This document shows, in pieces, positions 1 through 7,648 of a stretch of 42,323 nucleotides of DNA. Numbering within the stretch: the first letter of the stretch is position 1; the number at the start of each line of letters is the position of its first letter. Origin of the DNA: Henriciella aquimarina (GTDB taxonomy: Bacteria; Pseudomonadota; Alphaproteobacteria; Caulobacterales; Hyphomonadaceae); the NCBI RefSeq assembly GCF_002088975.1, contig NZ_NCST01000032.1, forward strand, positions 1 through 42,323, in the 5' to 3' direction. The translations under genes and the position numbers were made by a program. The notes under the pieces are model-generated. The model was not told where the DNA came from and made no database searches. It saw only the letters and a program-made list of their open reading frames with translations.

Positions 1-64
1 GATCGTGTCCCACCAAGTGGTGTAGCTCGTCATTGGCCTGACGGTTTTGGTCAGGCTGAGCTGA

Positions 65-1267
65 TCAGCCGACCTGAGCTACAGGCAGGCTGACCAGGGG
101 GTTATCGCAGACTGGCGCGAGGGTTTCCAGCGTCATGTAGCGTGCTCTCTGCACGGCCCATTCCTCGGTCTGTTCCATGAGGATCGCTCCCACCAGTCTG
201 CGGATGGCGTTTTCATTGGGGAAGATACCGACGACATCTGTGCGCCGTTTGATCTCGCCGTTGAGCCGTTCGATGGGATTCGTGCTGTGCAGTTTCGTGC
301 GATGCTGCTGCGGGAACGTCATGTAGGCAAGGACGTCTTCTTCTCCCTCGTCCATCAGCGCGGCGAGCTTCGGCAGTTTCGGCCGCATCTGATCGGCGAC
401 ATGGCGCCACTGGGTCTTTGCAGAGGCATAGTCGTTCTGGGCGAAGGCGGTGGCGATGAAGGCCGAGACCACACGCCGGCTGCTCTTGCCGGCATGGGCC
501 AGGACATTCCTCTGGAAGTGTACGCGGCAGCGTTGCCAGCTGGTATTGAGGACGCGGGCGACGGACGCCTTGATACCCTCGTGGGCATCGCTGATGACGA
601 GTTTCACCCCACTCAGCCCCCGGCGTACCAGATCGCGCAGGAAGCCCGTCCAGAACGTCTCCGCTTCCGAGGGGCCAATGGCCATGCCCAGGACTTCCCG
701 GCGCCCGTCCGTATTGACGCCGACGGCGATTGTCACCGCGACCGATACAATACGCCCGCCCTGGCGGACCTTGAGATAGGTGGCATCGATCCAGAGATAG
801 ACCCACTCGCCTTCGATCGGCCGGGTCAGGAAGGCCTCGACCCGCTCATCGATTTCTTCGCAGAGACGCGACACCTGGCTCTTTGAGATGCCTGTGCCGC
901 CCATCGCCTGGACGAGATCATCCATCGCCCGGGTCGAGACGCCGTGCACATAGGCCTCCTGGATCACCGCTGTCAGGGCTTTCTCGACGGCGCGGTGAGG
1001 CTCCAGGAAGGACGGGAAGTAGCTGCCTGTGCGCAGCTTCGGGATCCGCAGTTCGACATTGCCGGCCCGGGTCTGCCAGTCACGTTCCCGGTAGCCATTG
1101 CGCTGGGCTTTGCGCTCCGGATCCTTTTCGCCGTAGGCCGCGCCGGCGCGCACGCCAACCTCGAGCTCCATCAGCCGCTCAGCGGCAAATCCAATCATCT
1201 CCTTGAGCAGGTCGGCGTCCCCACTCTTCTCAACAAGCTCGCGCAGGTCCATCATAGCCTTGGTCAT
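65..1267 (-). CDS. IS256-family (mutator-type) DDE transposase
   Basis: 400 aa, the usual family length. It catalyses cut-and-copy movement of the element through a DDE active site. Visible catalytic regions are WIDATYLKV (first Asp), [13 protein letters not shown] (second Asp) and [13 protein letters not shown] with the Glu in the C-terminal third; [12 protein letters not shown] before the last part is also typical of the family. The reading frame is intact from ATG to TGA, so the protein could be active. The gene reads leftward and fills most of the element. Confidence 0.93.
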   Translation of the reverse strand: MTKAMMDLRELVEKSGDADLLKEMIGFAAERLMELEVGVRAGAAYGEKDPERKAQRNGYRERDWQTRAGNVELRIPKLRTGSYFPSFLEPHRAVEKALTAVIQEAYVHGVSTRAMDDLVQAMGGTGISKSQVSRLCEEIDERVEAFLTRPIEGEWVYLWIDATYLKVRQGGRIVSVAVTIAVGVNTDGRREVLGMAIGPSEAETFWTGFLRDLVRRGLSGVKLVISDAHEGIKASVARVLNTSWQRCRVHFQRNVLAHAGKSSRRVVSAFIATAFAQNDYASAKTQWRHVADQMRPKLPKLAALMDEGEEDVLAYMTFPQQHRTKLHSTNPIERLNGEIKRRTDVVGIFPNENAIRRLVGAILMEQTEEWAVQRARYMTLETLAPVCDNPLVSLPVAQVG

Positions 1268-1336
1268 TGTCGGTTTTCCTTCGGTCAGGTTGTGTGTCGC
1301 AACCCAATCCTACCAAGGAACCGGCAATGGCCAACC

Positions 1337-1395
1337 GCGCTGCGGGCCTCGTCCTACAGCGCCATGTGGAAAGGCGCGGACGAGACCCGCAGCGC
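1337..1395. repeat. Long hairpin inside the IS256 right end
   Basis: Two 18-bp arms, 1337-1354 and 1378-1395, are inverted copies with one mismatch (17 of 18) around a 23-base spacer. The outer arm stops four bases short of the terminal inverted repeat at 1399. It sits upstream of the transposase start (1267). A hairpin here could limit transcription entering from outside or help mark the end for transposase. That function is inference; only the symmetry is seen. Confidence 0.6.
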
Positions 1396-1560
1396 TAACC
1401 AGCTACACCACGACCCGGGACGTGACCCTTTTCCGGCCGCAAGCTGCAGCGGAAGATTCAAACTGAGACACCACCTAAACACAGAACTGGTTGATCTGAG
1501 ACTATGAAATAGGCAAGGCTTTTGGTTTGGGCTCCTAATCTTGGAATTCTATGCTATCAG

Positions 1561-1592
1561 CTAGTTCGACGCCTAACCGCGCGTCGAACTAG
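1561..1592. repeat. Perfect 12-bp inverted repeat
   Basis: Arms CTAGTTCGACGC and GCGTCGAACTAG are exact reverse complements around the 8-base spacer CTAACCGC. No run of T follows on either strand, so it does not look like an intrinsic terminator. A recombination or binding site, or the relic of a mobile element end, are possible readings. Confidence 0.6.
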
Positions 1593-1604
1593 TGAGGTCC
1601 GCAA

Positions 1605-1643
1605 AACTGTGGACCAAAATCCGACCGAACTGAGGACCAAAAA
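1605..1643. repeat. Short tandem direct repeat (two copies, period 23)
   Basis: Copy 1 (1605-1620) and copy 2 (1628-1643) share AACTG, one variable base, then GGACCAAAA, separated by CCGACCG. Repeated end sequences of this sort occur at the ends of some insertion sequences such as the IS21 family. I cannot assign it to one. Confidence 0.45.
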
Positions 1644-1852
1644 TTGACTTTCATGCACGTATGTGTTTGAATATATTGGATAAATAATATGGATCGTGGC
1701 ACGTCACTCGCGCCATTCATTTTGAATGGTAAACTGTGCAGATAACGAGACGTGGTGGACGTCATTTGTCGCCACGCAGTTTCTACAAAAGCACTGATTT
1801 CCAAGGCGGCTGATCGCCTCTGAGGCCCTTTGACAGGAGCTCTTGGATCCTG

Positions 1853-2002
1853 CTTGAGCGAAAGCTCGATAGATATTTCGACGCGCAGGGGCGTTCGCTG
1901 GCGCTGGTCCTTGATCGCTATGGATCCGGCAGCGAGGCGCTGCGGCGCTACTATGATCTGATCAACGGCCTCATGCACGACGCCGCCAACGGCCAGGTCG
2001 GA
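1853..2002 (+). pseudogene. Fragment of a probable TetR-family regulator
   Basis: An open frame on the plus strand encodes LERKLDRYFDAQGRSLALVL followed by DRYGSGSEALRRYYDLINGL and MHDAANGQVG. The spacing of YF, G-x-S/A-L and VLDRY resembles the end of the TetR DNA-binding domain and the first ligand-domain helices. There is no start codon or upstream DNA-binding helix in frame (a stop lies near 1811), and the likeness ends where the converging crotonase gene begins. I read it as a regulator truncated at both ends. TetR regulators often sit beside acyl-CoA genes such as this crotonase, which fits. The assignment rests on pattern only. Confidence 0.4.
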
Positions 2003-2815
2003 TCAGCTGTCTTCGAAATTGGCCGGGCGCTTCTGCAGCTCAGCCATGACGGCTTCGATCTGATTCTTCGACCCGATGATCTTGTCCTGCAGGACTGATT
2101 CCTGAACCAGCGCGTCCTCATCGCTCATCTGGGCGACCGAGTTGAAAATCTGCTTGTTCGCCCGGATGGCATCTGGGTTCTTGGAGGCGATAAACGTCGC
2201 AAGCTCCATCGCTCGCTCGTGCGGGGCATCACTGAGCTCAGTGGCGAACCCGTATGCATGTGCATCGGCACCGCTGAAAATACGCCCCGTATACGTCAGC
2301 TCCCGGAGGATGTCGTCACGGCAAAGATGCCTCATGATAGCGGTGCCCGCCATATCCGGCACCAGCCCCCATTTTATCTCCATGATCGAGAGTTTCGTAT
2401 CCGGATGCGTGATGCGGATGTCCGAGCCGAGCATGACCTGGAAGCCACCACCGAAGGCCACGCCGTGCACAGCTGCGATCACCGGCACGGGCAGCTCACG
2501 CCATCCCCAGACGGCCTGCTGGGCTCTGTTGGCGATCCCGTAGGTGCGCTCCGCCAGAGGCTGGCGGCCACTCGGGGAGCCCTCACTGCCACCTTCGGCC
2601 ATCTTGCCGAAATTGCCCATATCGAGCCCGGCGCAGAAAGCACGCCCCTCACCGGAAAGCACCACACAGCGGACCGACTTGTCCTCTGCGAGGTCGGCGG
2701 TAGTCTCGATCAGTGCCGAGAACATGGCGTCATCAAGGGCGTTCATCTTGTCCGAACGAACCAGTTTGACGTCCGCGACGCCATTGGATTTCTCAACCGT
2801 GATGCGCTCCGACAT
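2003..2815 (-). CDS. Enoyl-CoA hydratase/isomerase (crotonase) family protein
   Basis: 270 aa, normal crotonase length. The oxyanion-hole segments GEGRAFCAGLDM (near residue 60) and HGVAFGGGFQVMLGSDIRI (near 115-135) are clear, followed by SIMEIKWGLVPDMAGT. Family members act on acyl-CoA thioesters in beta-oxidation or related steps. In enoyl-CoA hydratase two glutamates are catalytic; here the second (in MEIKWG) is present while the first position (after GGGF) is Gln, and an Asp follows in VPDMAG as in dienoyl-CoA isomerases. The exact reaction is therefore open. The start is supported by AGGAG six bases before ATG. It is monocistronic, with a terminator of the upstream unit between it and its neighbour. 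Confidence 0.85.
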   Translation of the reverse strand: MSERITVEKSNGVADVKLVRSDKMNALDDAMFSALIETTADLAEDKSVRCVVLSGEGRAFCAGLDMGNFGKMAEGGSEGSPSGRQPLAERTYGIANRAQQAVWGWRELPVPVIAAVHGVAFGGGFQVMLGSDIRITHPDTKLSIMEIKWGLVPDMAGTAIMRHLCRDDILRELTYTGRIFSGADAHAYGFATELSDAPHERAMELATFIASKNPDAIRANKQIFNSVAQMSDEDALVQESVLQDKIIGSKNQIEAVMAELQKRPANFEDS

Positions 2816-2863
2816 GCCTGTCTCCTGAGGAATAATTTCGATGTGAGGGTAATGTGCAAAATG

Positions 2864-2894
2864 AAAAACGCCGGGACAATAGATGTCCCGGCGT
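2864..2894 (-). terminator. Rho-independent terminator of the polyamine unit
   Basis: A perfect 10-bp stem (2868-2877 / 2885-2894, ACGCCGGGAC paired with GTCCCGGCGT) has a 7-base loop. On the minus strand it is followed at once by five T residues (plus-strand A run 2864-2868). It lies 25 bases after the stop of the deoxyhypusine-synthase-like gene, so it ends the leftward ornithine decarboxylase unit. Confidence 0.88.
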
Positions 2895-2918
2895 CATTCA
2901 GAAGCGGCGATATCGCGC

Positions 2919-3950
2919 CTAGAGGAAGAGCTTCGCGAATTCGCGCGGCTTGCGCTTCTTCCATTCGCCCTTGTGCCAGGAGGCGGACGCCAGCAACGGA
3001 ATGACCGTGCTGGCTTCGGCAAATACCATCTGCTCATAGACAGTCTGCACCTTGCCCCAGCTGGCGGCCTCCTTGAGCGTGGAGGAGGAGCAGGCCCCAT
3101 CACGCGTGTCGGCGACCGTGACCTGCACGGCATATTTGTGCATCTCGACCTCCTTGCCGAGGATCTCCGCGCAGACCACCGTGTCCTGCACGAAGTTCTT
3201 CGGCACGCCGCCACCGACCATCAGAAGCCCGGTCGATCCGGCGGCGATCTTCACATCCGTCAGTTCGCGGAAGTCAGCTACACTGTCGATGGAGAGATAG
3301 TTGCCCGGATTTTCGACCTGGTGCTTCACGAGGCCAAAGCCTGCCGAACAGTCCGAGAATGCCGGCACGAAGATCGGGACGTGATGATCGTAGCAGGTCT
3401 CGATCAGGGAACCCTTCTTCTTGGCGTTCTCCTTGAGCCACTTGCCGATCTCCCAGATGAACTCGCGGGAAGAGTAGGGACGCCGCTCAAGATTGTCGGC
3501 AATATCCTTGATCGTGTGGTCGCAGGCCTGCAGCTCTTCTTCGTCGATGAAGGTGTCGTAGATGCGGTCGATATAGAGATCGCGCAGCGTATTGTCGTCG
3601 ACCTGTTCGGGCGCCTGATAGTGGCTGTATCCAAGCGCTTCGAAGAAATCCATGTCGATGATGGAGGCGCCGGTGGCCACGATCGCATCGACGAGGCCGT
3701 ACTTAACGAGATCACGATAGACGTGCATGCAGCCGCCGGCGGAGGTCGAGCCGGCCAGGGTCAGGATAATGGAGCAGTCCTGGTCCTCGACAGCCATGTT
3801 GAAGATGTCGGTCGCGCGGGCAAGATCCCGCGATGAAAACGACATCTTTCCCATCGCATCGACAATCGGACGCGCGTCGAACGAAGTGATATCGACATGC
3901 TCGACGGGGTTGCTCAGCAGTTCTGCCTTGCGGTTGGTTCCTTCAGCCAT
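2919..3950 (-). CDS. Deoxyhypusine synthase-family protein, probable polyamine (homospermidine-type) synthase
   Basis: 343 aa with the deoxyhypusine synthase fold: LTLAGSTSAGGCMHVYRDLV near the N-terminus (NAD site), the acidic NFVQDT / VTVADTRDGACSSST region, and KEAASWGKV near the end. The Lys of SWGK (residue 300) matches the lysine that forms the butylimine intermediate in the eukaryotic enzyme. Bacteria lack eIF5A, the substrate of true deoxyhypusine synthase, and bacterial homologues have been linked to homospermidine or related polyamine synthesis. Its place just downstream of ornithine decarboxylase, which makes putrescine, supports an aminobutyl transfer between polyamines. The start has GGAG seven bases upstream. 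The 114-base gap from the decarboxylase holds a small GCCCGC/GCGGGC stem (3971-3993). Confidence 0.85.
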   Translation of the reverse strand: MAEGTNRKAELLSNPVEHVDITSFDARPIVDAMGKMSFSSRDLARATDIFNMAVEDQDCSIILTLAGSTSAGGCMHVYRDLVKYGLVDAIVATGASIIDMDFFEALGYSHYQAPEQVDDNTLRDLYIDRIYDTFIDEEELQACDHTIKDIADNLERRPYSSREFIWEIGKWLKENAKKKGSLIETCYDHHVPIFVPAFSDCSAGFGLVKHQVENPGNYLSIDSVADFRELTDVKIAAGSTGLLMVGGGVPKNFVQDTVVCAEILGKEVEMHKYAVQVTVADTRDGACSSSTLKEAASWGKVQTVYEQMVFAEASTVIPLLASASWHKGEWKKRKPREFAKLFL

Positions 3951-4064
3951 GAGGGCACTCCAATTGCTTTGCCCGCGGTTCTAACGAGCGGGCTTGAGGG
4001 GGTCCAGACAGGACGTCCCGGCCGGTCCAGCCGAGATGTCCTGCCCATGTTTTCGAGATTTGGC

Positions 4065-5252
4065 TTATGCCATTACGGCGACAGTGATTTCGGTGTGGAA
4101 GCCATTGAATTTCGAGGCGAGCGCCTGACCGTAGGCGCCCAGATGGCAGACTTCGACCCAGTCGCCTTCACAGACGTCGTCCGGAAGTTCGAACGGGCCT
4201 TCCATGACATCAAGGCTGTCGCACGTCGGACCGAAGAAGCGGAAGGGCTCTGCCGTACCGGCTTCGCGCGGCGCGGCGCGGTGAAGTTTCACCGGGTACT
4301 TCCAGGCGCACTGGGCGGCATCAAACAGCGAGCCATAGCTGCCATCGTTGAGATACAGGTCGCCACCCTTGCGCAGCTCGACGCGGGCTAAGGTCGATCC
4401 GCCCTCCGCACAGAGCGCGCGCCCCGGCTCTCCGAGCACCTGCACGCCATCGAAACCATGTTCGCCAAGTCCCTTGCGGATCGCGGCAAAATAGTCGCTT
4501 ATCGGCTTGTGCGGCATACCCGGATAGGCCACCGGGAAGCCCCCACCGCAATCGATTGAGTCGATCGCAATGCCCGCCTCGTCCACAATCGCACGGGCCC
4601 AGGCCAGTGCCTTGCCATAATCGTCCATGTTCATGCACTGCGAGCCGACATGGAAGGTCAGGCCCAGCATGGCGACATGCGGACGGGCCGCCTGCAGCAG
4701 GTCTACGGCTTCTTCCCGCGAGGCGCCGAACTTGCCCGACAGCGGCATGGCGGCTTCACCCTTCGGCAGCGCAAGACGCACATGCAGGTTGAGGTCGTCG
4801 GCATAGCCGGTTTCCTCAAGCAGCTTGTACAACTCATCAGCGCAATCAAAGGAGAAGTCACGAACACCATTGGCATAGGCATGACGGATGGCCGCGCGCG
4901 ACTTTACCGGGTGCATGAAATAGAGGGTCGCGGACGGGGCGATCGTCTTGACTAGTTCAACCTCGCGGGTGGACGCCACGTCGAAGCAGCGTACGCCCGC
5001 CGTCCACAGCGTCTTCAGGACTGCCGGGTGCGGATTCGCCTTCACGGCATAGAGAACCTTGCCGGGAAAGCCGTTGAGGAAGGTCCGGGCCGCAGCAGCG
5101 ATCTTCTTGGGATAGAGGACGAAGATTGCGTCGTCGCCCTCATAGGAGCGCAGCATGTCTCCAACGCTCGCAAAAGCGGGAAGGCCCTGGCGGTTGGAGG
5201 AATCCGGAAGAATGGCGGGACGCGCAAGTTGCGCGTAGTCTGACTTGAACAT
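4065..5252 (-). CDS. Ornithine decarboxylase (fold type III PLP enzyme)
   Basis: 395 aa, typical of the bacterial/eukaryotic-type decarboxylase with an alanine-racemase-fold barrel. It converts ornithine (possibly also lysine) to putrescine (or cadaverine). Seen: PLP lysine K71 in YAVKANPHP, HVGSQC, the glycine-rich phosphate loop DCGGGFPVAYPG, GEPGRALCAEGG, and GPTCDSLDVM with C344 of the active site formed across the dimer. The ATG at 5252 has no clear Shine-Dalgarno sequence; it follows a leader with several hairpins, described separately. The downstream deoxyhypusine-synthase-like gene would use its product. Whether it prefers ornithine or lysine cannot be told from motifs alone. Confidence 0.92.
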   Translation of the reverse strand: MFKSDYAQLARPAILPDSSNRQGLPAFASVGDMLRSYEGDDAIFVLYPKKIAAAARTFLNGFPGKVLYAVKANPHPAVLKTLWTAGVRCFDVASTREVELVKTIAPSATLYFMHPVKSRAAIRHAYANGVRDFSFDCADELYKLLEETGYADDLNLHVRLALPKGEAAMPLSGKFGASREEAVDLLQAARPHVAMLGLTFHVGSQCMNMDDYGKALAWARAIVDEAGIAIDSIDCGGGFPVAYPGMPHKPISDYFAAIRKGLGEHGFDGVQVLGEPGRALCAEGGSTLARVELRKGGDLYLNDGSYGSLFDAAQCAWKYPVKLHRAAPREAGTAEPFRFFGPTCDSLDVMEGPFELPDDVCEGDWVEVCHLGAYGQALASKFNGFHTEITVAVMA

Positions 5253-5358
5253 GGCGGGGATTCGATTGTCTGTACTGGCGTTTCGCCAGTGAACTCATTG
5301 ACTGCTCAGTTCTACAACGAACTAAGCGCGGCACGGTTCGGCGGGCAAGGGCCCGCTA
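5253..5358 (-). promoter_or_regulatory. Structured leader of ornithine decarboxylase with competing stems
   Basis: Read on the minus strand, the small ORF stop codon overlaps a GCGGGC/GCCCGC stem (5341-5356). Then come four short segments: CGAAC (5336-5340), GTTCG (5318-5322), GAACT (5308-5312) and AGTTC (5291-5295). The first can pair with the second, the second with the third, and the third with the fourth, so the pairings exclude each other. A perfect 7-bp hairpin ACTGGCG-AAA-CGCCAGT (5274-5290) follows just before the start codon, which lacks a Shine-Dalgarno. This arrangement is that of an attenuator or translational switch. A conserved speF leader RNA is known ahead of alphaproteobacterial ornithine decarboxylase genes; whether this is that family is not tested. 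Confidence 0.5.
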
Positions 5359-5511
5359 CGGCCTTATGAGTTCCGCAATAGCGGCCCGGTAGTCCCCGAA
5401 TTTGCGGTCATAATAATTGTAAAGGCCGGTATCGTTTGCAACATTCTTACGGTTCCGCGGCCTCGCGGTGGCGAACTCTTTCGGTGTCATCCAAGTATCC
5501 TCGGCATGCAT
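5356..5511 (-). CDS. Small ORF (51 aa) upstream of ornithine decarboxylase
   Basis: The ORF starts at ATG 5511 with GAGAGG five to six bases upstream, better than the longer frame that would begin at 5556. The product is hydrophilic, with TPKEFATARPRNRKN in the middle and YNYYDRKFGDYRAAIAELI at the end; no known domain is recognised. It lies between a plausible promoter (5609-5637) and the structured leader of the decarboxylase, in the same direction, and its stop codon enters the first stem. It could be a regulatory leader peptide or a small protein of its own. Conservation in relatives would decide. Confidence 0.5.
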   Translation of the reverse strand: MHAEDTWMTPKEFATARPRNRKNVANDTGLYNYYDRKFGDYRAAIAELIRP

Positions 5512-5608
5512 GACTGACCTCTCGATCAGTGATGAAGTGAAGACAGTTGGGCTCACCCGTACTGACGCCCTTCCGGGACCGTCGTAGCTCGCTTGCTTGT
5601 CGCGGGCT

Positions 5609-5637
5609 CAAATATGAAAAAACACCACTTTCATCAA
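5609..5637 (-). promoter_or_regulatory. Possible promoter of the small ORF / ornithine decarboxylase unit
   Basis: On the minus strand TTGATG (5632-5637) and TATTTG (5609-5614) are spaced by 17 bases. The -35 overlaps the last codons of the cystathionine beta-lyase gene. Transcripts would carry roughly 350 bases before the decarboxylase start, room for the small ORF and leader stems. Match to consensus is moderate. Confidence 0.35.
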
Positions 5638-6794
5638 GTATTTTTTTCGTCAGCCAATGCGGAAAATGCGCGCTCAAGATCCTCGACAAGGTCTTCGGGA
5701 TCCTCAAGGCCGACATGAATGCGGATGAGGCGGCCGTTCCGGTATTCCGTCCAGTCCTTTGCCAGCCGCGTCAGCTGCTCGTCGCAGGGGATGAGAAGGC
5801 TTTCAAAACCACCCCAGGAGAATCCGAGCCGGAAAATTTCGAGCCCGGAAATGAAGGCATCAATCTCGGCATCGCAGTCGCCTTTCAGGATAAAGCTGAA
5901 AAGCCCTGAGCTGCCGGAAAAGTCGCGCTTCCAGAGTTCATGATCCGGATGCGAGGGCAGGGCAGGATGGATCACACTGTCGACCGCCTCAAGCGTCTCC
6001 AGCCAGTTGGCGATACGCACGGCATTCTTTTCATGCTGGGCCAGCCGCGTCGGCAGGGTCCGGGTGCCGCGCAGCGCTGAATAGGCTTCCTCCGGGCCGA
6101 TAGAGATGCCCCAGTCTTCAGTGAGGTCGTCGATTTCACGCGCCGTTTCGCGGTCGGCCGTCATGACGGCACCGCCGAAAGCGTCAGCATGGCCCACGAC
6201 ATACTTCGTCAGCGCCTGCACGGAGATATCGACCCCGAGCGCAAGCGGCTGATGAAACACACCGGCCGACCAGGTATTGTCCATAATCGTCTTGATGCCG
6301 CGCGCCTTCGCCAGTTTGACGATGGCCGGTGTGTCCGACACTTCGAAGGTGAGGGATCCGGGGGCTTCCAGAAAAACAGCCTGGGCGCCTTCATCCATCA
6401 AGGTCTCGATCTGCTTGAGATCACGAGGGTGGAACCGCTTGCAGGTGACGCCCATCCGCTTCAGTCGCTTTTCGCAGAAGCGCCGGCTCGGCCCGTAAAT
6501 CGAGTCGGAAATGAGCAGCGTGTCCCCGGCATTGACAACCGAGGCGGCCGCCACCGCACAGGCGCTGAGTCCGGAGGGGGTCAGATAGGTATGTGTGGCC
6601 TGTTCAAGATCACACATGGCTGCTTCCAGCTCACGGTGCACTGACAGGCCCATCCGGCCATAGCCGGGTTTCTGGCTGTAGAGCGCCTTGCGGTCGGCGA
6701 GCAGGACTGTGGAGGCTCGCTCAACCGGTGGATTGACGGTGCGCCGGGGACCGGTCCCGGCATGATTATGGATGAGCCGTGTTGATCGTTTCAT
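5634..6794 (-). CDS. metC: Cystathionine beta-lyase
   Basis: 386 aa Cys/Met-metabolism PLP enzyme. It cleaves cystathionine to homocysteine, pyruvate and ammonia in methionine synthesis; some relatives also act as desulfhydrases. Seen: KPGYGRMG, TPSGLSAC, DSIYGPSRRFCEKRLKRMGV, DNTWSAGVFHQPLALGVD and the PLP lysine K197 in SVQALTKYVVGHAD; the C-terminal SWGGFESL is typical of beta-lyases. The ATG overlaps the TGA of the sulfurtransferase gene (ATGA), so it is the last gene of a coupled cysK - sulfurtransferase - metC operon. The symbol is given by family likeness. Confidence 0.88.
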   Translation of the reverse strand: MKRSTRLIHNHAGTGPRRTVNPPVERASTVLLADRKALYSQKPGYGRMGLSVHRELEAAMCDLEQATHTYLTPSGLSACAVAAASVVNAGDTLLISDSIYGPSRRFCEKRLKRMGVTCKRFHPRDLKQIETLMDEGAQAVFLEAPGSLTFEVSDTPAIVKLAKARGIKTIMDNTWSAGVFHQPLALGVDISVQALTKYVVGHADAFGGAVMTADRETAREIDDLTEDWGISIGPEEAYSALRGTRTLPTRLAQHEKNAVRIANWLETLEAVDSVIHPALPSHPDHELWKRDFSGSSGLFSFILKGDCDAEIDAFISGLEIFRLGFSWGGFESLLIPCDEQLTRLAKDWTEYRNGRLIRIHVGLEDPEDLVEDLERAFSALADEKNT

Positions 6795-7648
6795 GCTTTG
6801 GCAGTTTCGATCGGGTTTGCCTCATTGGAGGCCCACTCGGTCCACGATCCGTCATAGACGCTCACATCCCAATTTCCCAGCTCAGCCAACGCCAGGGCGA
6901 TCACCGCCGCCGAAACGCCTGAGCCACAGCTTGCGATCGCCGGGCGGGATGTGAAATCGCCCAGGACCTTTTCGAGCTCTTCCCGGGGGCGGAGTTTTCC
7001 ATCCGCACCTACAAGCTCCCCGCAGGGGACATTGTCGCTGCCGGGAATGTGTCCGGAGGGCAGGCCGGCGCGGGGCTCGGATTCAGTTCCCTTGAAACGC
7101 CCGCCCGGACGGGCGTCCAGGATCGGGATCTCCCCGGTTTCGGCTATCTGTCGTACCTGTGCCATGCTGTGCACGAGGTCGGAGCGCACCCGGGGCGTGA
7201 AGTGGCGGCCGCCGGTAATGGTCGGCGCCAGGTCTTCAATCTCACCATCTTCGGCCTGCCATGCGCGCAGACCGCCATCCAGGACATAAACCTCCTTGTG
7301 GCCCATGACGCGGAACATCCACCAGACCCTGGCCGACGCGAAGAAGTCGTTCGCATCATAGACGACGATCCGATTGCCATCGCCCACCCCCAGCTTGCGC
7401 ACCCGCGACGAGAACTTCACCGAGTCGGGGAGCATGTGAGGCAGGTCGGAATCGGGATCGGCGATGTCGTCGATATCGAAATAGACCGCTCCGGGAATAT
7501 GGCCGCGCTCATAAGCTTCCCGCCCGGCGCCGGGACCAGCCACCCAGGAGGGAAACCAGCTCGCATCGAGGATCCGCAGATCCGGGGCGTTGATATTCGC
7601 TTTGAGCCAACTGGCTGAAACAAGGGGGCTTTGACTGGACATGGACAT
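6791..7648 (-). CDS. sseA: Thiosulfate / 3-mercaptopyruvate sulfurtransferase (two-domain rhodanese)
   Basis: 285 aa with an inactive N-terminal and an active C-terminal rhodanese domain. The active loop is CGSGVSAA with C241, the form usual for 3-mercaptopyruvate sulfurtransferases (CGSGVTA). It moves sulfane sulfur to thiols or cyanide. Other landmarks are LDASWFPSW, YERGHIPGAVYFDID and LDARPGGRFKGTE followed by SGHIPGSDNVP. I chose the ATG at 7648 over the one at 7663: it overlaps the cysK stop as TAATG and has GGAG seven bases upstream. Placement between cysK and metC ties it to cysteine-derived sulfur handling. Confidence 0.9.
   Translation of the reverse strand: MSMSSQSPLVSASWLKANINAPDLRILDASWFPSWVAGPGAGREAYERGHIPGAVYFDIDDIADPDSDLPHMLPDSVKFSSRVRKLGVGDGNRIVVYDANDFFASARVWWMFRVMGHKEVYVLDGGLRAWQAEDGEIEDLAPTITGGRHFTPRVRSDLVHSMAQVRQIAETGEIPILDARPGGRFKGTESEPRAGLPSGHIPGSDNVPCGELVGADGKLRPREELEKVLGDFTSRPAIASCGSGVSAAVIALALAELGNWDVSVYDGSWTEWASNEANPIETAKA

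Larger units (their letters stand above)
1..1427 (-). mobile_element. IS256-family insertion sequence (nearly complete or complete)
   Basis: The element carries one transposase gene (65-1267, minus strand) between imperfect terminal inverted repeats. The left repeat is about 1-29 and the right about 1399-1427; the reverse complement of the right end matches the left at 20 of 29 positions, including an unbroken GTGGTGTAGCT block. The family usually has 24-41 bp ends and one DDE transposase, which fits. The window starts at or just inside the outer end of the left repeat, so the exact left boundary and any target duplication cannot be read. Between the transposase start and the right end lies a long imperfect hairpin (1337-1395), listed separately. 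Confidence 0.85.
1428..1852. other. Gene-poor, AT-richer scar region with palindromes and a short direct repeat
   Basis: No convincing gene is visible here. The stretch holds a perfect 12-bp inverted repeat (1561-1572 / 1581-1592, 8-base loop), a direct repeat of about 16 bp with period 23 (1605-1620 and 1628-1643, both reading AACTG-T/A-GGACCAAAA), and a second perfect hairpin CCATTCA-TTT-TGAATGG at 1713-1729. Base use is clearly richer in A and T from about 1640 to 1740 than in the flanking genes. The repeats look like remnants of a mobile element end, but no transposase is left to identify it. Confidence 0.5.

Noticed and set aside
287..886. 199-aa plus-strand ORF inside the transposase gene
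   Set aside because: Antisense of the intact IS256 transposase; no family likeness of its own.
2219..3004. 261-aa plus-strand ORF over the crotonase gene
   Set aside because: It crosses a terminator and two real genes in antisense.
2919..3950. True deoxyhypusine synthase acting on a translation factor
   Set aside because: Bacteria lack the eIF5A substrate; the neighbour is ornithine decarboxylase, so a small-amine role is more likely.
5447..5716. 89-aa minus-strand ORF upstream of ornithine decarboxylase
   Set aside because: It overlaps the better-supported 51-aa ORF and the metC end, and shows no ribosome-binding site or family likeness.
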